This document shows, piece after piece, positions 8,570-17,007 of a stretch of DNA of 64,000 nt. The stretch comes from Vogesella alkaliphila (lineage in GTDB: Bacteria; Pseudomonadota; Gammaproteobacteria; Burkholderiales; Chromobacteriaceae): assembly GCF_014652475.1 (NCBI RefSeq), contig NZ_BMYW01000008.1, forward strand, positions 62,001 to 126,000, in the 5' to 3' direction. The notes under the pieces were generated by a model, which worked only from the letters and a program-made list of their open reading frames with translations, did no database searches and was not told where the DNA came from. How positions within the stretch are numbered: the first letter of the stretch is position 1; each line of letters starts with the position of its first letter. The position numbers and the translations under genes are program-made.

Positions 8570-8615
8570 AAAAACATTGCGGCCAACCTGGTATCAGGTT
8601 GGCCGCAATGTTTTT
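8570..8615. terminator. bidirectional terminator built from an inverted pair of the dispersed repeat
   Basis: A 21-base perfect stem: five A, CATTGCGGCCAACCTG, loop GTAT, then the complement ending in five T. Both arms carry the 12-base core exactly (8578-8589 and 8596-8607). It separates the convergent globin and folB genes and has A/T runs on both sides, so it can stop transcription both ways. This is the best example in the window of the repeat serving as a terminator. Confidence 0.85.
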
Positions 8616-8632
8616 GCCGTGAGCGGGGTCGG

Positions 8633-8992
8633 TCAGCGCGGACGGTGGCCGCGTTCTATCATCACGCCGACGTGCTTCACGTCCGGCAGGATGTTGAGCT
8701 TGGTGACCGCCACCTTGGTCCACGGCGCGCCGAACTCCTCGCGCACCATGCGGGCGATGTGCTCGGCCAGCGCCTCGATCAGCAGGAAGTGCTGCTCGGC
8801 CAGCGACTGGCGGATGCGTTCCACCACCACGCCGTAGTGGATGGTGTCGCCAATGTCGTCGCTATGGCAGGGCACTTCGCTGGGGATGCCGATCTCCAGA
8901 TCCAGCAAGATAGTCTGGGGCGCCAGGCGCTCCCAGTCATAAACGCCGATCACTGTCTCGGCGCGCACTTCGCGCAAAAATATGATGTCCAT
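8633..8992 (-). CDS. folB: dihydroneopterin aldolase FolB
   Basis: Folate pathway enzyme that converts 7,8-dihydroneopterin to 6-hydroxymethyl-dihydropterin and glycolaldehyde. 119 residues, usual length. It opens MDIIFLREVRAETVIGVYDWER and carries the substrate Glu in L-I-E-A-L-A-E and the catalytic Lys in VTKLNILPDV. It is divergent from plsY with 68 bases between the starts, an arrangement common in proteobacteria. Confidence 0.95.
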   Translation of the reverse strand: MDIIFLREVRAETVIGVYDWERLAPQTILLDLEIGIPSEVPCHSDDIGDTIHYGVVVERIRQSLAEQHFLLIEALAEHIARMVREEFGAPWTKVAVTKLNILPDVKHVGVMIERGHRPR

Positions 8993-9060
8993 CGCTGCGG
9001 GCTTTGGGTTTACTGCCCGATACCGTAAAATGCCAAGTCTTGCATTCTAGTGGATAAGCC

Positions 9061-9687
9061 ATGACCACAACAGCGTTTGCCTTTATTTTGGGCGCCTACC
9101 TGATCGGATCCCTGTCGTTTGCGGTGATTGTCACCCGTCTGATGAAGATGGACGATCCGCGCACCTACGGCTCGAAAAACCCCGGTGCCACCAATGTGCT
9201 GCGTTCCGGCAAGAAGCTGGCCGCGGTGCTGACGCTGCTGGGCGATGGCGTCAAGGGCTGGCTGGCGGTGTTCCTGGTCGCCAGCTTCGGCCCGGCCTAC
9301 GGCCTGGGCGAGCAGCAGGTCGCCATGGCCGGTCTCGCGGTGCTGTTCGGCCACATGTGGCCGGTGTTCTTCGGCTTCAAGGGCGGCAAGGGTGTGGCCA
9401 CCGCGGTGGGCGTGCTGCTGGCCTTCAACCCGTGGCTGGCGCTGGCGGCGCTCGCCACCTGGCTGTTCATGGCCTTCGTGGTGAAGATTTCCTCGCTGTC
9501 GGCCATCGTCGCCTGCGTGCTGGTGCCAGTGTACGCCTACTTCATCGTCGGCCCGCAGAGCGTCTACTTCGGCACCTGCATCATCATCGCCATTCTGGTG
9601 GTGCATCGCCACAAGTCCAATCTGGTGAACCTGCTCACCGGCACCGAGGACAAGATCGGCAAGCCGGACGAACAGGGCAAGTCCTGA
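9061..9687 (+). CDS. plsY: acyl-phosphate:glycerol-3-phosphate acyltransferase PlsY
   Basis: Inner-membrane enzyme that starts phospholipid synthesis by acylating glycerol-3-phosphate from acyl-phosphate. 208 residues with about five membrane spans. It shows the three PlsY motifs: GSxNPGATNVLR (about 40-51), HMWPVFFGFKGGKGVAT (about 98-114), and the C-terminal VHRHKSNLVNLLTGTE. It needs PlsX, not seen here. Confidence 0.95.
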   Translation: MTTTAFAFILGAYLIGSLSFAVIVTRLMKMDDPRTYGSKNPGATNVLRSGKKLAAVLTLLGDGVKGWLAVFLVASFGPAYGLGEQQVAMAGLAVLFGHMWPVFFGFKGGKGVATAVGVLLAFNPWLALAALATWLFMAFVVKISSLSAIVACVLVPVYAYFIVGPQSVYFGTCIIIAILVVHRHKSNLVNLLTGTEDKIGKPDEQGKS

Positions 9688-9700
9688 ACGTTGGCCGCAA
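9687..9700 (+). repeat. dispersed repeat copy, variant, after plsY
   Basis: AACGTTGGCCGCAA, one mismatch (C for G at the third base). It overlaps the plsY stop codon by one base and stands just before a terminator. Confidence 0.6.
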
Positions 9701-9705
9701 ACAAA

Positions 9706-9733
9706 AAGCCTGTCGTTACCGACAGGCTTTTTT
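9706..9733. terminator. terminator between plsY and photolyase
   Basis: AAGCCTGTCG / CGACAGGCTT with loop TTAC, flanked by A-run and T-run; it serves both convergent genes. Confidence 0.85.
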
Positions 9734-9748
9734 GCGTATTGCTGGGCC

Positions 9749-11152
9749 TCAATCGCGGGCAAACAGCCTCAGTGCCGCTTCGCGCTGTACCGCATGGTCG
9801 ACCACCGGTGCCGGATAGTCGCGGCCGAGCACAAAACCGGCCGGCAGCGCTTTCGCCAGCCACGGCGCATGGATCGCCTTGTCGTCCAGTGCCGCCAGCT
9901 CCGGCACGTAGCGGCGGATGAACTGACCCTTGGCGTCGAACTTTTCCGATTGCGTCACCGGGTTGAAGATGCGGAAGTAGGGCTGCGCGTCACAACCGGT
10001 GGACGCCGCCCACTGCCAGCCGCCATTGTTGGCCGCCAGGTCGAAGTCCAGCAGCTTCTGCGCGAAATAGGCCTCGCCCCAGCGCCAGTCGACCAGCAGG
10101 TCCTTGACCAGGAAACTGGCGGCGATCATGCGCAGGCGGTTGTGCATGTAGCCGCTGTGCTTGAGCTGGCGCATCGCGGCATCCACCAGCGGGTAGCCGG
10201 TACGCCCGTCGCACCAGGCCTCGAACAGCGCCGTGTCATTGGGGAAGGGCAGGCCGCGGTACTCCGGCTTGAAGCTGTCGCCTGCCACCGCCGGGAAGTG
10301 CCACAGCAGCTGCTGGTAGAACTCGCGCCAGATCAGCTCGTTCAACCAGCACTCCGCGCCTTCCGACGGCTCCGCCAGCGCGACCCGCACCGCCTCGCGT
10401 ACCGACAGCGTGCCAAAGCGCAGGTGCGCCGACAGGTAGGACACGCCCTTCACCGCCGGAAAGTCGCGCAGCGTCTTGTAGTGCGCGATGCGGCGGTGGA
10501 AATCGTCCAGCAGCACCAGTGCGCCGCTGCGCCCGGTCTGCACCCGCAGCCCGTCCAGCGAAGCCTGACCGAAACCCAGCTCCGCCAGTGTCGGCAGCGG
10601 GCGCAGCGCGGCCGGCGTAGCCAGTGCGCCGCGCAAGGCGGTGCTGGCCTCCGCCAGCAGCGCCGGGTGAAAGCTCTGGCGCCAGCGCTTCATGTACGGG
10701 GTGTACACGGTGTAGGGCTTGCCCTGGCCGGTGAGCAGCTGGTCCTGCTCGAAAATCACCGTGTCCTTGTATAGCTGCAACTGGCCAAGGTTGGCCGCAA
10801 GCCGCGCCGCCACCTCCGCATCACGCTGCCGCGCGTATGGCTCGTAGTCGCGGTTGGCGTAGACGCTGCTGCAGCCCAGCTCGCGCGCCAGCGCCGGAAT
10901 CTCGTGCACCGGATCGCCGTCCCGCCACAACAGCTCGCCGCCGGCGTCGCGCAGCGTTTGCTGCAATTCCGCCAGGGCGGCGTGGATGAAGACCAGGCGT
11001 TTGTCGTCCGGCGGCAGACTTGCCAGAATCCTGCGGTCAAACACGAACACGCAATGCACGCTGGCGCCGCTGCGCAAGGCGGCATTCAGCGCCGCGTTGT
11101 CGCTGGCACGCAGATCGCGGCGAAACCACATCAGAACGCTTGCTTGGCTCAT
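9749..11152 (-). CDS. phrB: deoxyribodipyrimidine photo-lyase (class I CPD photolyase)
   Basis: Flavoenzyme that splits cyclobutane pyrimidine dimers with blue light. 467 residues from ATG 11152. The N-terminal antenna domain begins MSQASVLMWFRRDLRASDN. The C-terminal FAD domain has WLNELIWREFYQQLL, then NNGGWQWAASTGCDAQPYFR, the class I signature. A TTG start at 11194 is in frame but would add 14 unconserved residues. It carries a repeat copy read as L-A-A-N-L-G. In many relatives phrB is next to a LitR-type regulator; here the B12-type regulator is 36 kb away. Confidence 0.95.
   Translation of the reverse strand: MSQASVLMWFRRDLRASDNAALNAALRSGASVHCVFVFDRRILASLPPDDKRLVFIHAALAELQQTLRDAGGELLWRDGDPVHEIPALARELGCSSVYANRDYEPYARQRDAEVAARLAANLGQLQLYKDTVIFEQDQLLTGQGKPYTVYTPYMKRWRQSFHPALLAEASTALRGALATPAALRPLPTLAELGFGQASLDGLRVQTGRSGALVLLDDFHRRIAHYKTLRDFPAVKGVSYLSAHLRFGTLSVREAVRVALAEPSEGAECWLNELIWREFYQQLLWHFPAVAGDSFKPEYRGLPFPNDTALFEAWCDGRTGYPLVDAAMRQLKHSGYMHNRLRMIAASFLVKDLLVDWRWGEAYFAQKLLDFDLAANNGGWQWAASTGCDAQPYFRIFNPVTQSEKFDAKGQFIRRYVPELAALDDKAIHAPWLAKALPAGFVLGRDYPAPVVDHAVQREAALRLFARD
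10787..10800 (+). repeat. dispersed 14-mer copy, exact, inside photolyase
   Basis: Exact AAGGTTGGCCGCAA. On the gene strand it reads L-A-A-N-L-G. Confidence 0.85.
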
Positions 11153-11320
11153 GGTTTGGGCTGGTTTTGTGTGAAAAAACAACAGATATGCCAACTGTGA
11201 TGAATTGTGTTGCGAAAAGGCGACTGCTGTTGTTTTTTGTATTTATCAACAAAAACAATGACTTGATTTGATTTTGTGTCGGGGTTGTATCCGGCGGCAA
11301 CACAAATGCGTAAAGCGCTT

Positions 11321-11350
11321 TTGTTTTTTTGCAACGCCCCACTGTATATT
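11321..11350 (+). promoter_or_regulatory. probable porin promoter
   Basis: TTGTTT (11321-11326), 18 bases, TATATT (11345-11350), giving a leader of about 95 bases. The 302-base gap between phrB and the porin is markedly A/T-rich on its phrB side and otherwise holds only a short palindrome (AAAGCGCTTT, about 11312-11321). Confidence 0.5.
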
Positions 11351-11454
11351 GCCATCCAGAAACCGCCGCTTGACCGCGGTGGTCAAGACCGCCCCGCCAG
11401 GCCACAGGCCCCGGCAAAACACGGGCAGTTTACATGACCTCGAAAGGAACACAC

Positions 11455-12405
11455 ATGAAGAAGCTGATCGTTCTGGCTACTCTGGCTGCACTGCCAGCTG
11501 CTGCAATGGCTGACGTTGTTATCTCCGGTAACCTGGCTGTTGGCATCACCAACACCAAGGTTGACGGTACTGGCTCCATCAACACCGAAGACCGCACTTC
11601 CGGTGAAATCAAGTTCGCTGGCAAGGAAGACCTGGGCAACGGCCTGAAGTCCATCTGGCAGATCGCTTCCCGTATCAACCTGTCCGACAAGCAAGACAAT
11701 GCTCGTGACAACGCTTGGTCCGGTCGTGACTCCTTCGTAGGCCTGCAAGGCGATTTCGGTACTGTTACCCTGGGTAACATCTACCACATGCCGACTTCCG
11801 GCGCGATGGCGATCTTCGAAGACAACTCCGCTTCCTTCAAGTCGGATCTGTATGACCAAGGCGATCGTATCAACAGCACCATCTCCTACAAGTCGCCGAC
11901 TGTAGCTGGCTTCACCGCTGTTGTTCAACACTCCTTCGGTTCCAGCACCGCCAACGAACAAGCCAAACTGCATCAGCAAGCTCTGAGCCTGGCTTACGAA
12001 GGTGAAGGCTTCTCCGTATCCTACGATGGCGCTCGCGCTAAAGAAGATGCAAACAACACTTCCAAACTGCACGAGCTGAACGCTTCCGTGTCGCTGGATG
12101 CGCTGACTCTGATGGCTGGCTACGCACAAGGTAAAGACTCCGACGGCAAGCGTCGTGGCTACGGTCTGGCTGCTTCCTACACCATGGGCAACATCACTCC
12201 TAAGCTGGGCTTCTGGAAAGAAGGCGACTTCAAGAACGCAGACGGCTCCAAAGACAACGATGGCCACAAAGCTTACGCCGTTGGTGTTGAATACGCTCTG
12301 TCCAAGCGCACCCGCGCTGGTGTAGAACTGGCTAAAGCCAACTACGACGACAACGCAACTGCCGACGTACGTACCGCTACCGTTTACCTCGGTACCAAGT
12401 TCTAA
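11455..12405 (+). CDS. general trimeric outer-membrane porin (beta-proteobacterial / Neisseria type)
   Basis: Sixteen-stranded beta-barrel channel of the outer membrane, 316 residues. It has a clear signal peptide, MKKLIVLATLAALPAAAMA, cleaved before DVV. Strand-like alternation runs throughout, and the final V-Y-L-G-T-K-F ends in the aromatic residue needed by BamA. AAAGGA lies 7 bases before the ATG 11455; an earlier in-frame ATG at 11434 would bury the signal peptide. Codon use (GCT, GGT, TCC, CGT, GAA) differs sharply from its GC-rich neighbours, indicating very high expression rather than transfer. Which porin of the genome it is cannot be told. Confidence 0.93.
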   Translation: MKKLIVLATLAALPAAAMADVVISGNLAVGITNTKVDGTGSINTEDRTSGEIKFAGKEDLGNGLKSIWQIASRINLSDKQDNARDNAWSGRDSFVGLQGDFGTVTLGNIYHMPTSGAMAIFEDNSASFKSDLYDQGDRINSTISYKSPTVAGFTAVVQHSFGSSTANEQAKLHQQALSLAYEGEGFSVSYDGARAKEDANNTSKLHELNASVSLDALTLMAGYAQGKDSDGKRRGYGLAASYTMGNITPKLGFWKEGDFKNADGSKDNDGHKAYAVGVEYALSKRTRAGVELAKANYDDNATADVRTATVYLGTKF

Positions 12406-12430
12406 TCATCGCTTGATGGTTTGATCTGAA

Positions 12431-12454
12431 AAGGCTGCTTCGGCAGCCTTTTTT
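12431..12454 (+). terminator. porin terminator
   Basis: AAGGCTGC / GCAGCCTT with a TTCG tetraloop, then T-run. Confidence 0.9.
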
Positions 12455-12575
12455 CATTGCAGCCGCCATCGCAAAGCGCTAGAGCCGACGGCAATGCCAT
12501 CATTTGTTGCGCAGCGATGAATCCCGTCCCGTTTTCTTCGTATAATCGCCTCATCCTTTTCTGGCGAATAATGTC

Positions 12576-14279
12576 ATGAGCACAGCAAGCATTTCCGGAC
12601 TGGCACGTGCCCTGGTGCAGAACGAGCGGCTGGCGACGGCGGATGCCGAGGCGCTGTTCAAGCAGGCGCAGAGCACGCGGGTGAGCTTTGTCGAACTGCT
12701 GGTGCAGAGCAAGAAGATGAGCGCCATCGAGGTGGCGGTGTTTGCGGCCAACATGTTCGGCTTGCCCTTGCTGGATCTGGCTGCGCTGAGCCAGGACGGA
12801 CTGCCGCGCAATCTGGTGGACGACGACACCGTCAACAACGGCCGCCTGCTGCCGTTGTACAAACGCGGCAACAAGCTGTTCATCGCCACGTCCGATCCGA
12901 CGCAGGCGACGCTGTTCCACACCATCACCTTCAAGACCGGTCTCAGCATCGACCTGGTGGTGGTGGAGGACGACAAGCTGGCACGGGCGATCGGCCGCTA
13001 TGCCAGCAATCCCAGCAAGGTGCTCAACGATCTGGCCGGCGACGAGTTCGGCGAGCTGCAGCTGACCGATGGCGATGCCCAGCTGGAGAGCGACAGCCTG
13101 CCGGATGTCGATGACGCGCCGGTGGTCAAGTTCGTCAACAAGGTGCTGATGGACGCCATCAATGGCGGGGCATCGGATATTCACTTCGAGCCCTACGAAA
13201 AGTTCTTCCGCATCCGCTACCGCATCGACGGCATCCTGAAGGAGGTTGCGCAGCCGCCGCTGGCCATCCGCGAGAAGCTGGCGTCGCGCATCAAGGTGGT
13301 GTCCAAGATGGACATCTCGGAAAAACGGGTGCCGCAGGACGGCCGCCTGAAGCTGGTGATTTCCAAGCACCGCGCCGTGGACTTCCGCGTCAGCACCTTG
13401 CCGACGCTGTACGGCGAAAAGATCGTGATGCGTATCCTCGATTCTTCCAGTGCCGCGCTGGACATCGAGCAGCTCGGTTTCGAGCCGGAGCAGAAGGAAA
13501 TGTTGCTACGGGCGATCGAGCGGCCTTACGGCATGGTGCTGGTGACCGGGCCGACCGGTAGCGGCAAGACGGTGTCGCTATATACCTGCCTCAATATCCT
13601 GAACCAGCCGGACAGCAATATCTCTACCGCGGAAGACCCGGTGGAAATCAACCTGCCTGGTATCAACCAGGTCAATGTCAACGAGAAGGCCGGGCTGACC
13701 TTTGCCTCGGCGCTGCGCGCCTTCCTGCGTCAGGATCCGGACATCATCATGGTCGGCGAGATCCGCGATTTTGAAACCGCGGATATCTCGATCAAGGCGG
13801 CGCAAACCGGGCATATGGTATTTTCTACCTTGCATACCAATAACGCCCCAGCGACACTGACTCGGTTGCTGAACATGGGGGTGGCGCCGTTCAACGTGGC
13901 CAGTTCGGTATTACTGATCATGGCGCAGCGGCTGGCGCGACGGCTGTGCCCGCACTGCAAGGCTCCGGTCGACATTCCCGAAGCGGCCTTGCTGCGCGCA
14001 GGCTTCACCAAGGATGAGCTGGACGGCAGCTGGCAGCCGCACGGCCCGGTCGGCTGCGAGGAGTGCCGCGGCAGCGGTTACAAGGGGCGGGTCGGCATCT
14101 ACGAGGTGATGCCGATCACCGATGCGATGGTGCGCTTGATCATGAGCGGCGGCAACGCGATGGATATCGCCGACCTCGCGCGGCAGGAGGGCATGGTCGA
14201 CTTGCGCCATGCCGGCCTGCTGAAGGTAAAGCGCGGCCTGACGTCGCTGACTGAAATCGAAGCCGTTACCAACGAATAA
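12576..14279 (+). CDS. pilB: type IV pilus assembly ATPase PilB
   Basis: Cytoplasmic hexameric ATPase that drives pilus extension. 567 residues: N-terminal MshEN-type domain (to about 150), then the GspE core. Walker A GPTGSGKT is at 325-332, the Asp box/Walker B region DPDIIMVGEIRD at 387-398, and the zinc cysteines at 458, 461, 494 and 497. A TATAAT at 12541-12546 may be its -10, with no good -35. It is first gene of pilB-pilC-pilD-coaE-zapD-yacG, an order typical of beta-proteobacteria. These proteins would also be needed for pilus-dependent DNA uptake. Confidence 0.97.
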   Translation: MSTASISGLARALVQNERLATADAEALFKQAQSTRVSFVELLVQSKKMSAIEVAVFAANMFGLPLLDLAALSQDGLPRNLVDDDTVNNGRLLPLYKRGNKLFIATSDPTQATLFHTITFKTGLSIDLVVVEDDKLARAIGRYASNPSKVLNDLAGDEFGELQLTDGDAQLESDSLPDVDDAPVVKFVNKVLMDAINGGASDIHFEPYEKFFRIRYRIDGILKEVAQPPLAIREKLASRIKVVSKMDISEKRVPQDGRLKLVISKHRAVDFRVSTLPTLYGEKIVMRILDSSSAALDIEQLGFEPEQKEMLLRAIERPYGMVLVTGPTGSGKTVSLYTCLNILNQPDSNISTAEDPVEINLPGINQVNVNEKAGLTFASALRAFLRQDPDIIMVGEIRDFETADISIKAAQTGHMVFSTLHTNNAPATLTRLLNMGVAPFNVASSVLLIMAQRLARRLCPHCKAPVDIPEAALLRAGFTKDELDGSWQPHGPVGCEECRGSGYKGRVGIYEVMPITDAMVRLIMSGGNAMDIADLARQEGMVDLRHAGLLKVKRGLTSLTEIEAVTNE

Positions 14280-14295
14280 CAGACAAGCGATCACT

Positions 14296-15513
14296 ATGCC
14301 CACGCCAAGCAAGAAGCCGGCCTCCCACGTCTTTGTCTGGGAAGGACGCGACCGGGCCGGCAAGGCCATCCGCGGCGAGATCCGTGCCGAATCGGAAACC
14401 GTCGCCCGTGCCCAGTTGCGACGCCAAGGGGTCAGCCCGACCAAGCTGAAGAAGCGCAGCGCCAGCCTGCGGCAGCGCATCACCGAGAAGGATGTCGCGC
14501 TGTTTACCCGCCAGCTGGCGACGATGATGAAGGCCGGCGTGCCGTTGTTGCAGGCCTTCGATATCGCGGCCAAGGGCCACAGCAATGCCGCCTTCGTGCG
14601 CATCCTGCTGGATGTGCGCTCGGAGGTCGAATCCGGCAGCAACCTGGCCGATGCCTTCCGCAAGTACCCGCTGTACTTCGACAAGCTGTTCTGCAACCTG
14701 ATCGCCGCCGGCGAGGCGGGCGGGGTGCTGGATGCCCTGCTGGACAAGCTGGCGACCTACAAGGAAAAGGTGATCGCCATCAAGGGCAAGATCAAGTCGG
14801 CGATGATCTATCCGGCGGCGATTATCGCTACCGCCTTCATCATTACCGCGGTGATCCTGATCTACGTGATTCCGGCGTTCAAGGAACTGTTCTCCAGTTT
14901 TGGTGCCGATCTGCCGGCGCCGACGCAGATCGTGATCTGGCTGTCCGACCTGTTCGTCGAGTACTGGTGGATGGTGTTCGGCTCCATCGCGGTGGTGATC
15001 ATCGGCACTGTCAAGCTGTACCAGCGCTCACCCAAGATGCAGGCGTCGCTGGACCGTTTCGTGCTGAAGGTGCCGGTGATCGGCGACGTGGTGCGCAAGG
15101 CGACCATCGCGCGCTGGGCGCGGACGCTGTCGACGCTGTTTACCGCCGGCGTGCCGCTGGTGGAGGCGCTGGACTCGGTGGCGGGCGCGGCCGGCAACCA
15201 GGTGTATGCCGATGCCACCAAGGTCATCCAGTCGGATGTCAGCGCCGGTTCAACCCTCAACAACTCGATGCAGCGCTCCAACCTGTTTCCCAATATGGTG
15301 CTGCAGATGACCTCGATCGGTGAGGAGTCCGGCTCGCTCGACTCCATGCTGGACAAGGTGGCGGATTTTTATGAAGACGAGGTCGATAATGCGGTGGCGT
15401 CGCTGTCCAGCTTGCTGGAGCCGATGATCATGATCATTCTCGGGGTGTTGATTGGTGGCTTGGTGATTGCGATGTACATGCCGATCTTCCAGATGGGGCA
15501 GGTGGTCGGTTGA
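14296..15513 (+). CDS. pilC: type IV pilus inner-membrane platform protein PilC
   Basis: Polytopic platform protein that couples the PilB motor to pilin insertion. 405 residues with the two repeated GspF cytoplasmic domains (about 75-190 and 275-400) and three membrane helices, including SAMIYPAAIIATAFIITAVI and the C-terminal MIMIILGVLIGGLVIAMY. It follows pilB by 16 bases, and its TGA overlaps the pilD ATG. Confidence 0.97.
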   Translation: MPTPSKKPASHVFVWEGRDRAGKAIRGEIRAESETVARAQLRRQGVSPTKLKKRSASLRQRITEKDVALFTRQLATMMKAGVPLLQAFDIAAKGHSNAAFVRILLDVRSEVESGSNLADAFRKYPLYFDKLFCNLIAAGEAGGVLDALLDKLATYKEKVIAIKGKIKSAMIYPAAIIATAFIITAVILIYVIPAFKELFSSFGADLPAPTQIVIWLSDLFVEYWWMVFGSIAVVIIGTVKLYQRSPKMQASLDRFVLKVPVIGDVVRKATIARWARTLSTLFTAGVPLVEALDSVAGAAGNQVYADATKVIQSDVSAGSTLNNSMQRSNLFPNMVLQMTSIGEESGSLDSMLDKVADFYEDEVDNAVASLSSLLEPMIMIILGVLIGGLVIAMYMPIFQMGQVVG

Positions 15514-16367
15514 TGCTGGGACTATTGACGGAGCTGCCGTTCGGCGGCCAGGTGGCGATTGCGGCACTGCTGGGCCTGCTGCTCGGCAGCTTTCTCAACG
15601 TGGTGATCTACCGTCTGCCCTTGATGCTGGAGCGGCGCTGGGCGGCGGAGTGTGCGCAGTGGCAGGGTAGCGAGTTGCCGGAACAGCCGCCATTCAACCT
15701 GCTGGTACCGGCCTCGGCCTGTCCGCATTGCCAGGCGCCGATCCGCGCGTGGCAGAACATCCCGTTGTTGAGTTTCCTGTGGCAGCACGGTCGCTGCAGC
15801 CATTGCCGGGCGCCGATTTCCTGGCGTTATCCGCTGGTGGAGTTGGCCAGCGGCCTGCTGTTTGCCGGCTTTGCCTGGCACTACGGCCTGTCGCCGTGGT
15901 GGCTGGTGGCCTCGCTGTTTTCGGTGACGCTGCTGACGCTGGCGCTGATCGATGCGCGTACCCAGCTGTTGCCGGATGACCTGACCCTGCCCTTGCTGTG
16001 GGCCGGCCTGCTGTTCAATCTGTGGAGTGGGCGGGTGCCGCTGGCGGATGCGGTCATGGGCGCGGTGCTGGGTTACCTGGCCTTGTGGTCGGTGTACTGG
16101 CTGTTCAAGCTGGTGACCGGCAAGGAGGGCATGGGGTACGGGGACTTCAAGCTGCTGGCGGCGCTGGGGGCCTGGCTGGGCTGGATGCTGCTGCCGCTGG
16201 TGATCCTGCTGTCGTCGGTGCTGGGGGCGGTGTTCGGCATCCTGTTGCTGCTGCTGTCGAAACATGAAAAAGGCCAGACCATGCCTTTCGGGCCGTATCT
16301 GGCGCTGGCCGGCTGGTGTGCCTTCGTGTGGGGGCCTGCCATCATGCAGTGGTATCTCGGTGTCTAG
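15513..16367 (+). CDS. pilD: prepilin peptidase / N-methyltransferase PilD
   Basis: Membrane aspartyl protease that cleaves prepilin leaders and methylates the new N-terminus. 284 residues. The N-terminal cytoplasmic zinc domain has Cys at 70, 73, 95 and 98 (C-x2-C...C-x2-C). The catalytic aspartates are Asp147 (ALIDART) and Asp210 (GYGD). Six to eight membrane spans follow. Start: ATG 15513 shares one base with the pilC stop (TGATG), so translation is coupled. Confidence 0.96.
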   Translation: MLGLLTELPFGGQVAIAALLGLLLGSFLNVVIYRLPLMLERRWAAECAQWQGSELPEQPPFNLLVPASACPHCQAPIRAWQNIPLLSFLWQHGRCSHCRAPISWRYPLVELASGLLFAGFAWHYGLSPWWLVASLFSVTLLTLALIDARTQLLPDDLTLPLLWAGLLFNLWSGRVPLADAVMGAVLGYLALWSVYWLFKLVTGKEGMGYGDFKLLAALGAWLGWMLLPLVILLSSVLGAVFGILLLLLSKHEKGQTMPFGPYLALAGWCAFVWGPAIMQWYLGV

Positions 16368-17007
16368 CCCGGTGGTCGGCCTGACCGGCGGCATCGGCGC
16401 CGGCAAGAGTACCGTCGAGGCGATGTTTGCCAGGCTGGGCATCCCCTGTGTCGATACCGACCGCATCGCGCATCAGCTGACCGCCGCCGGTGGTGCCGCG
16501 ATACCGGCGCTGGTGGCGCAGTTCGGTGCCGCGATCCAGACGCCGGAAGGCGCGCTGGACCGTGCCGCGATGCGGCAGAAGGTGTTCGCCGATGCCGGCG
16601 AGCGGCAACGGCTGGAAGCCATCCTGCATCCGCTGATCCTGGCGGAAAGCCTGCGGCAGTTGGCATTGCAACGGGCGCCCTACGTTCTGCTGGCGGTGCC
16701 GCTGCTGTTTGAAACCGCCGCTTATCGAAACCTGGTGGCCGAAACGCTGCTGGTGGATTGCGAGCCGCAATTGCAGCGCGAGCGGGTGATGCAGCGCAGC
16801 GGCCTGACGGCGGAGCAGGTGGACGCCATCATTGCCGCGCAGATGCCGCGCGAACAGCGGCGGGCACTGGCGGATGCCGTGCTTGATAATAGTGGCGATT
16901 TGGCGCTATTGTCGCTTCAAGTCGAGAACAAACATCGTTATTATCTGCAACGTTTCGCTGCGGCCAACCTTGCTACCCCTTCAAATTCTGTGGATCCGGC
17001 GCTGTGA
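16360..17007 (+). CDS. coaE: dephospho-CoA kinase CoaE
   Basis: Last step of coenzyme A synthesis: phosphorylates the 3'-hydroxyl of dephospho-CoA. 215 residues. The P-loop G-G-I-G-A-G-K-S is at 10-17 and D-T-D-R with the lid region follows. The frame is open far upstream, but no ATG lies close to the P-loop. The GTG at 16360 gives the expected MSSPVVGLTGGIG start and overlaps pilD by 8 bases. A repeat copy in the C-terminal region reads A-A-A-N-L-A. Confidence 0.93.
   Translation: MSSPVVGLTGGIGAGKSTVEAMFARLGIPCVDTDRIAHQLTAAGGAAIPALVAQFGAAIQTPEGALDRAAMRQKVFADAGERQRLEAILHPLILAESLRQLALQRAPYVLLAVPLLFETAAYRNLVAETLLVDCEPQLQRERVMQRSGLTAEQVDAIIAAQMPREQRRALADAVLDNSGDLALLSLQVENKHRYYLQRFAAANLATPSNSVDPAL
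16959..16972 (-). repeat. dispersed repeat copy inside coaE
   Basis: CTGCGGCCAACCTT, exact over the 12-base core, near the 3' end of the gene. Confidence 0.8.

Noticed and set aside
10026-10040. Weak TTGTTGGCCGCC and similar partial matches (12742, 23266, 30670, 45186, 62995) as repeat copies
   Set aside because: They miss two or more consensus bases, and GC-rich alanine codons can produce them by chance; not counted among the copies.
11434-11454. Longer porin start at ATG 11434
   Set aside because: It would put seven residues before a perfect signal peptide and overlap the AAAGGA ribosome site used by ATG 11455.
11455-12405. Porin gene as recently transferred DNA because of its different codon use
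   Set aside because: The bias is that of rplM, rpsI and rpsT in the same window, which points to high expression.
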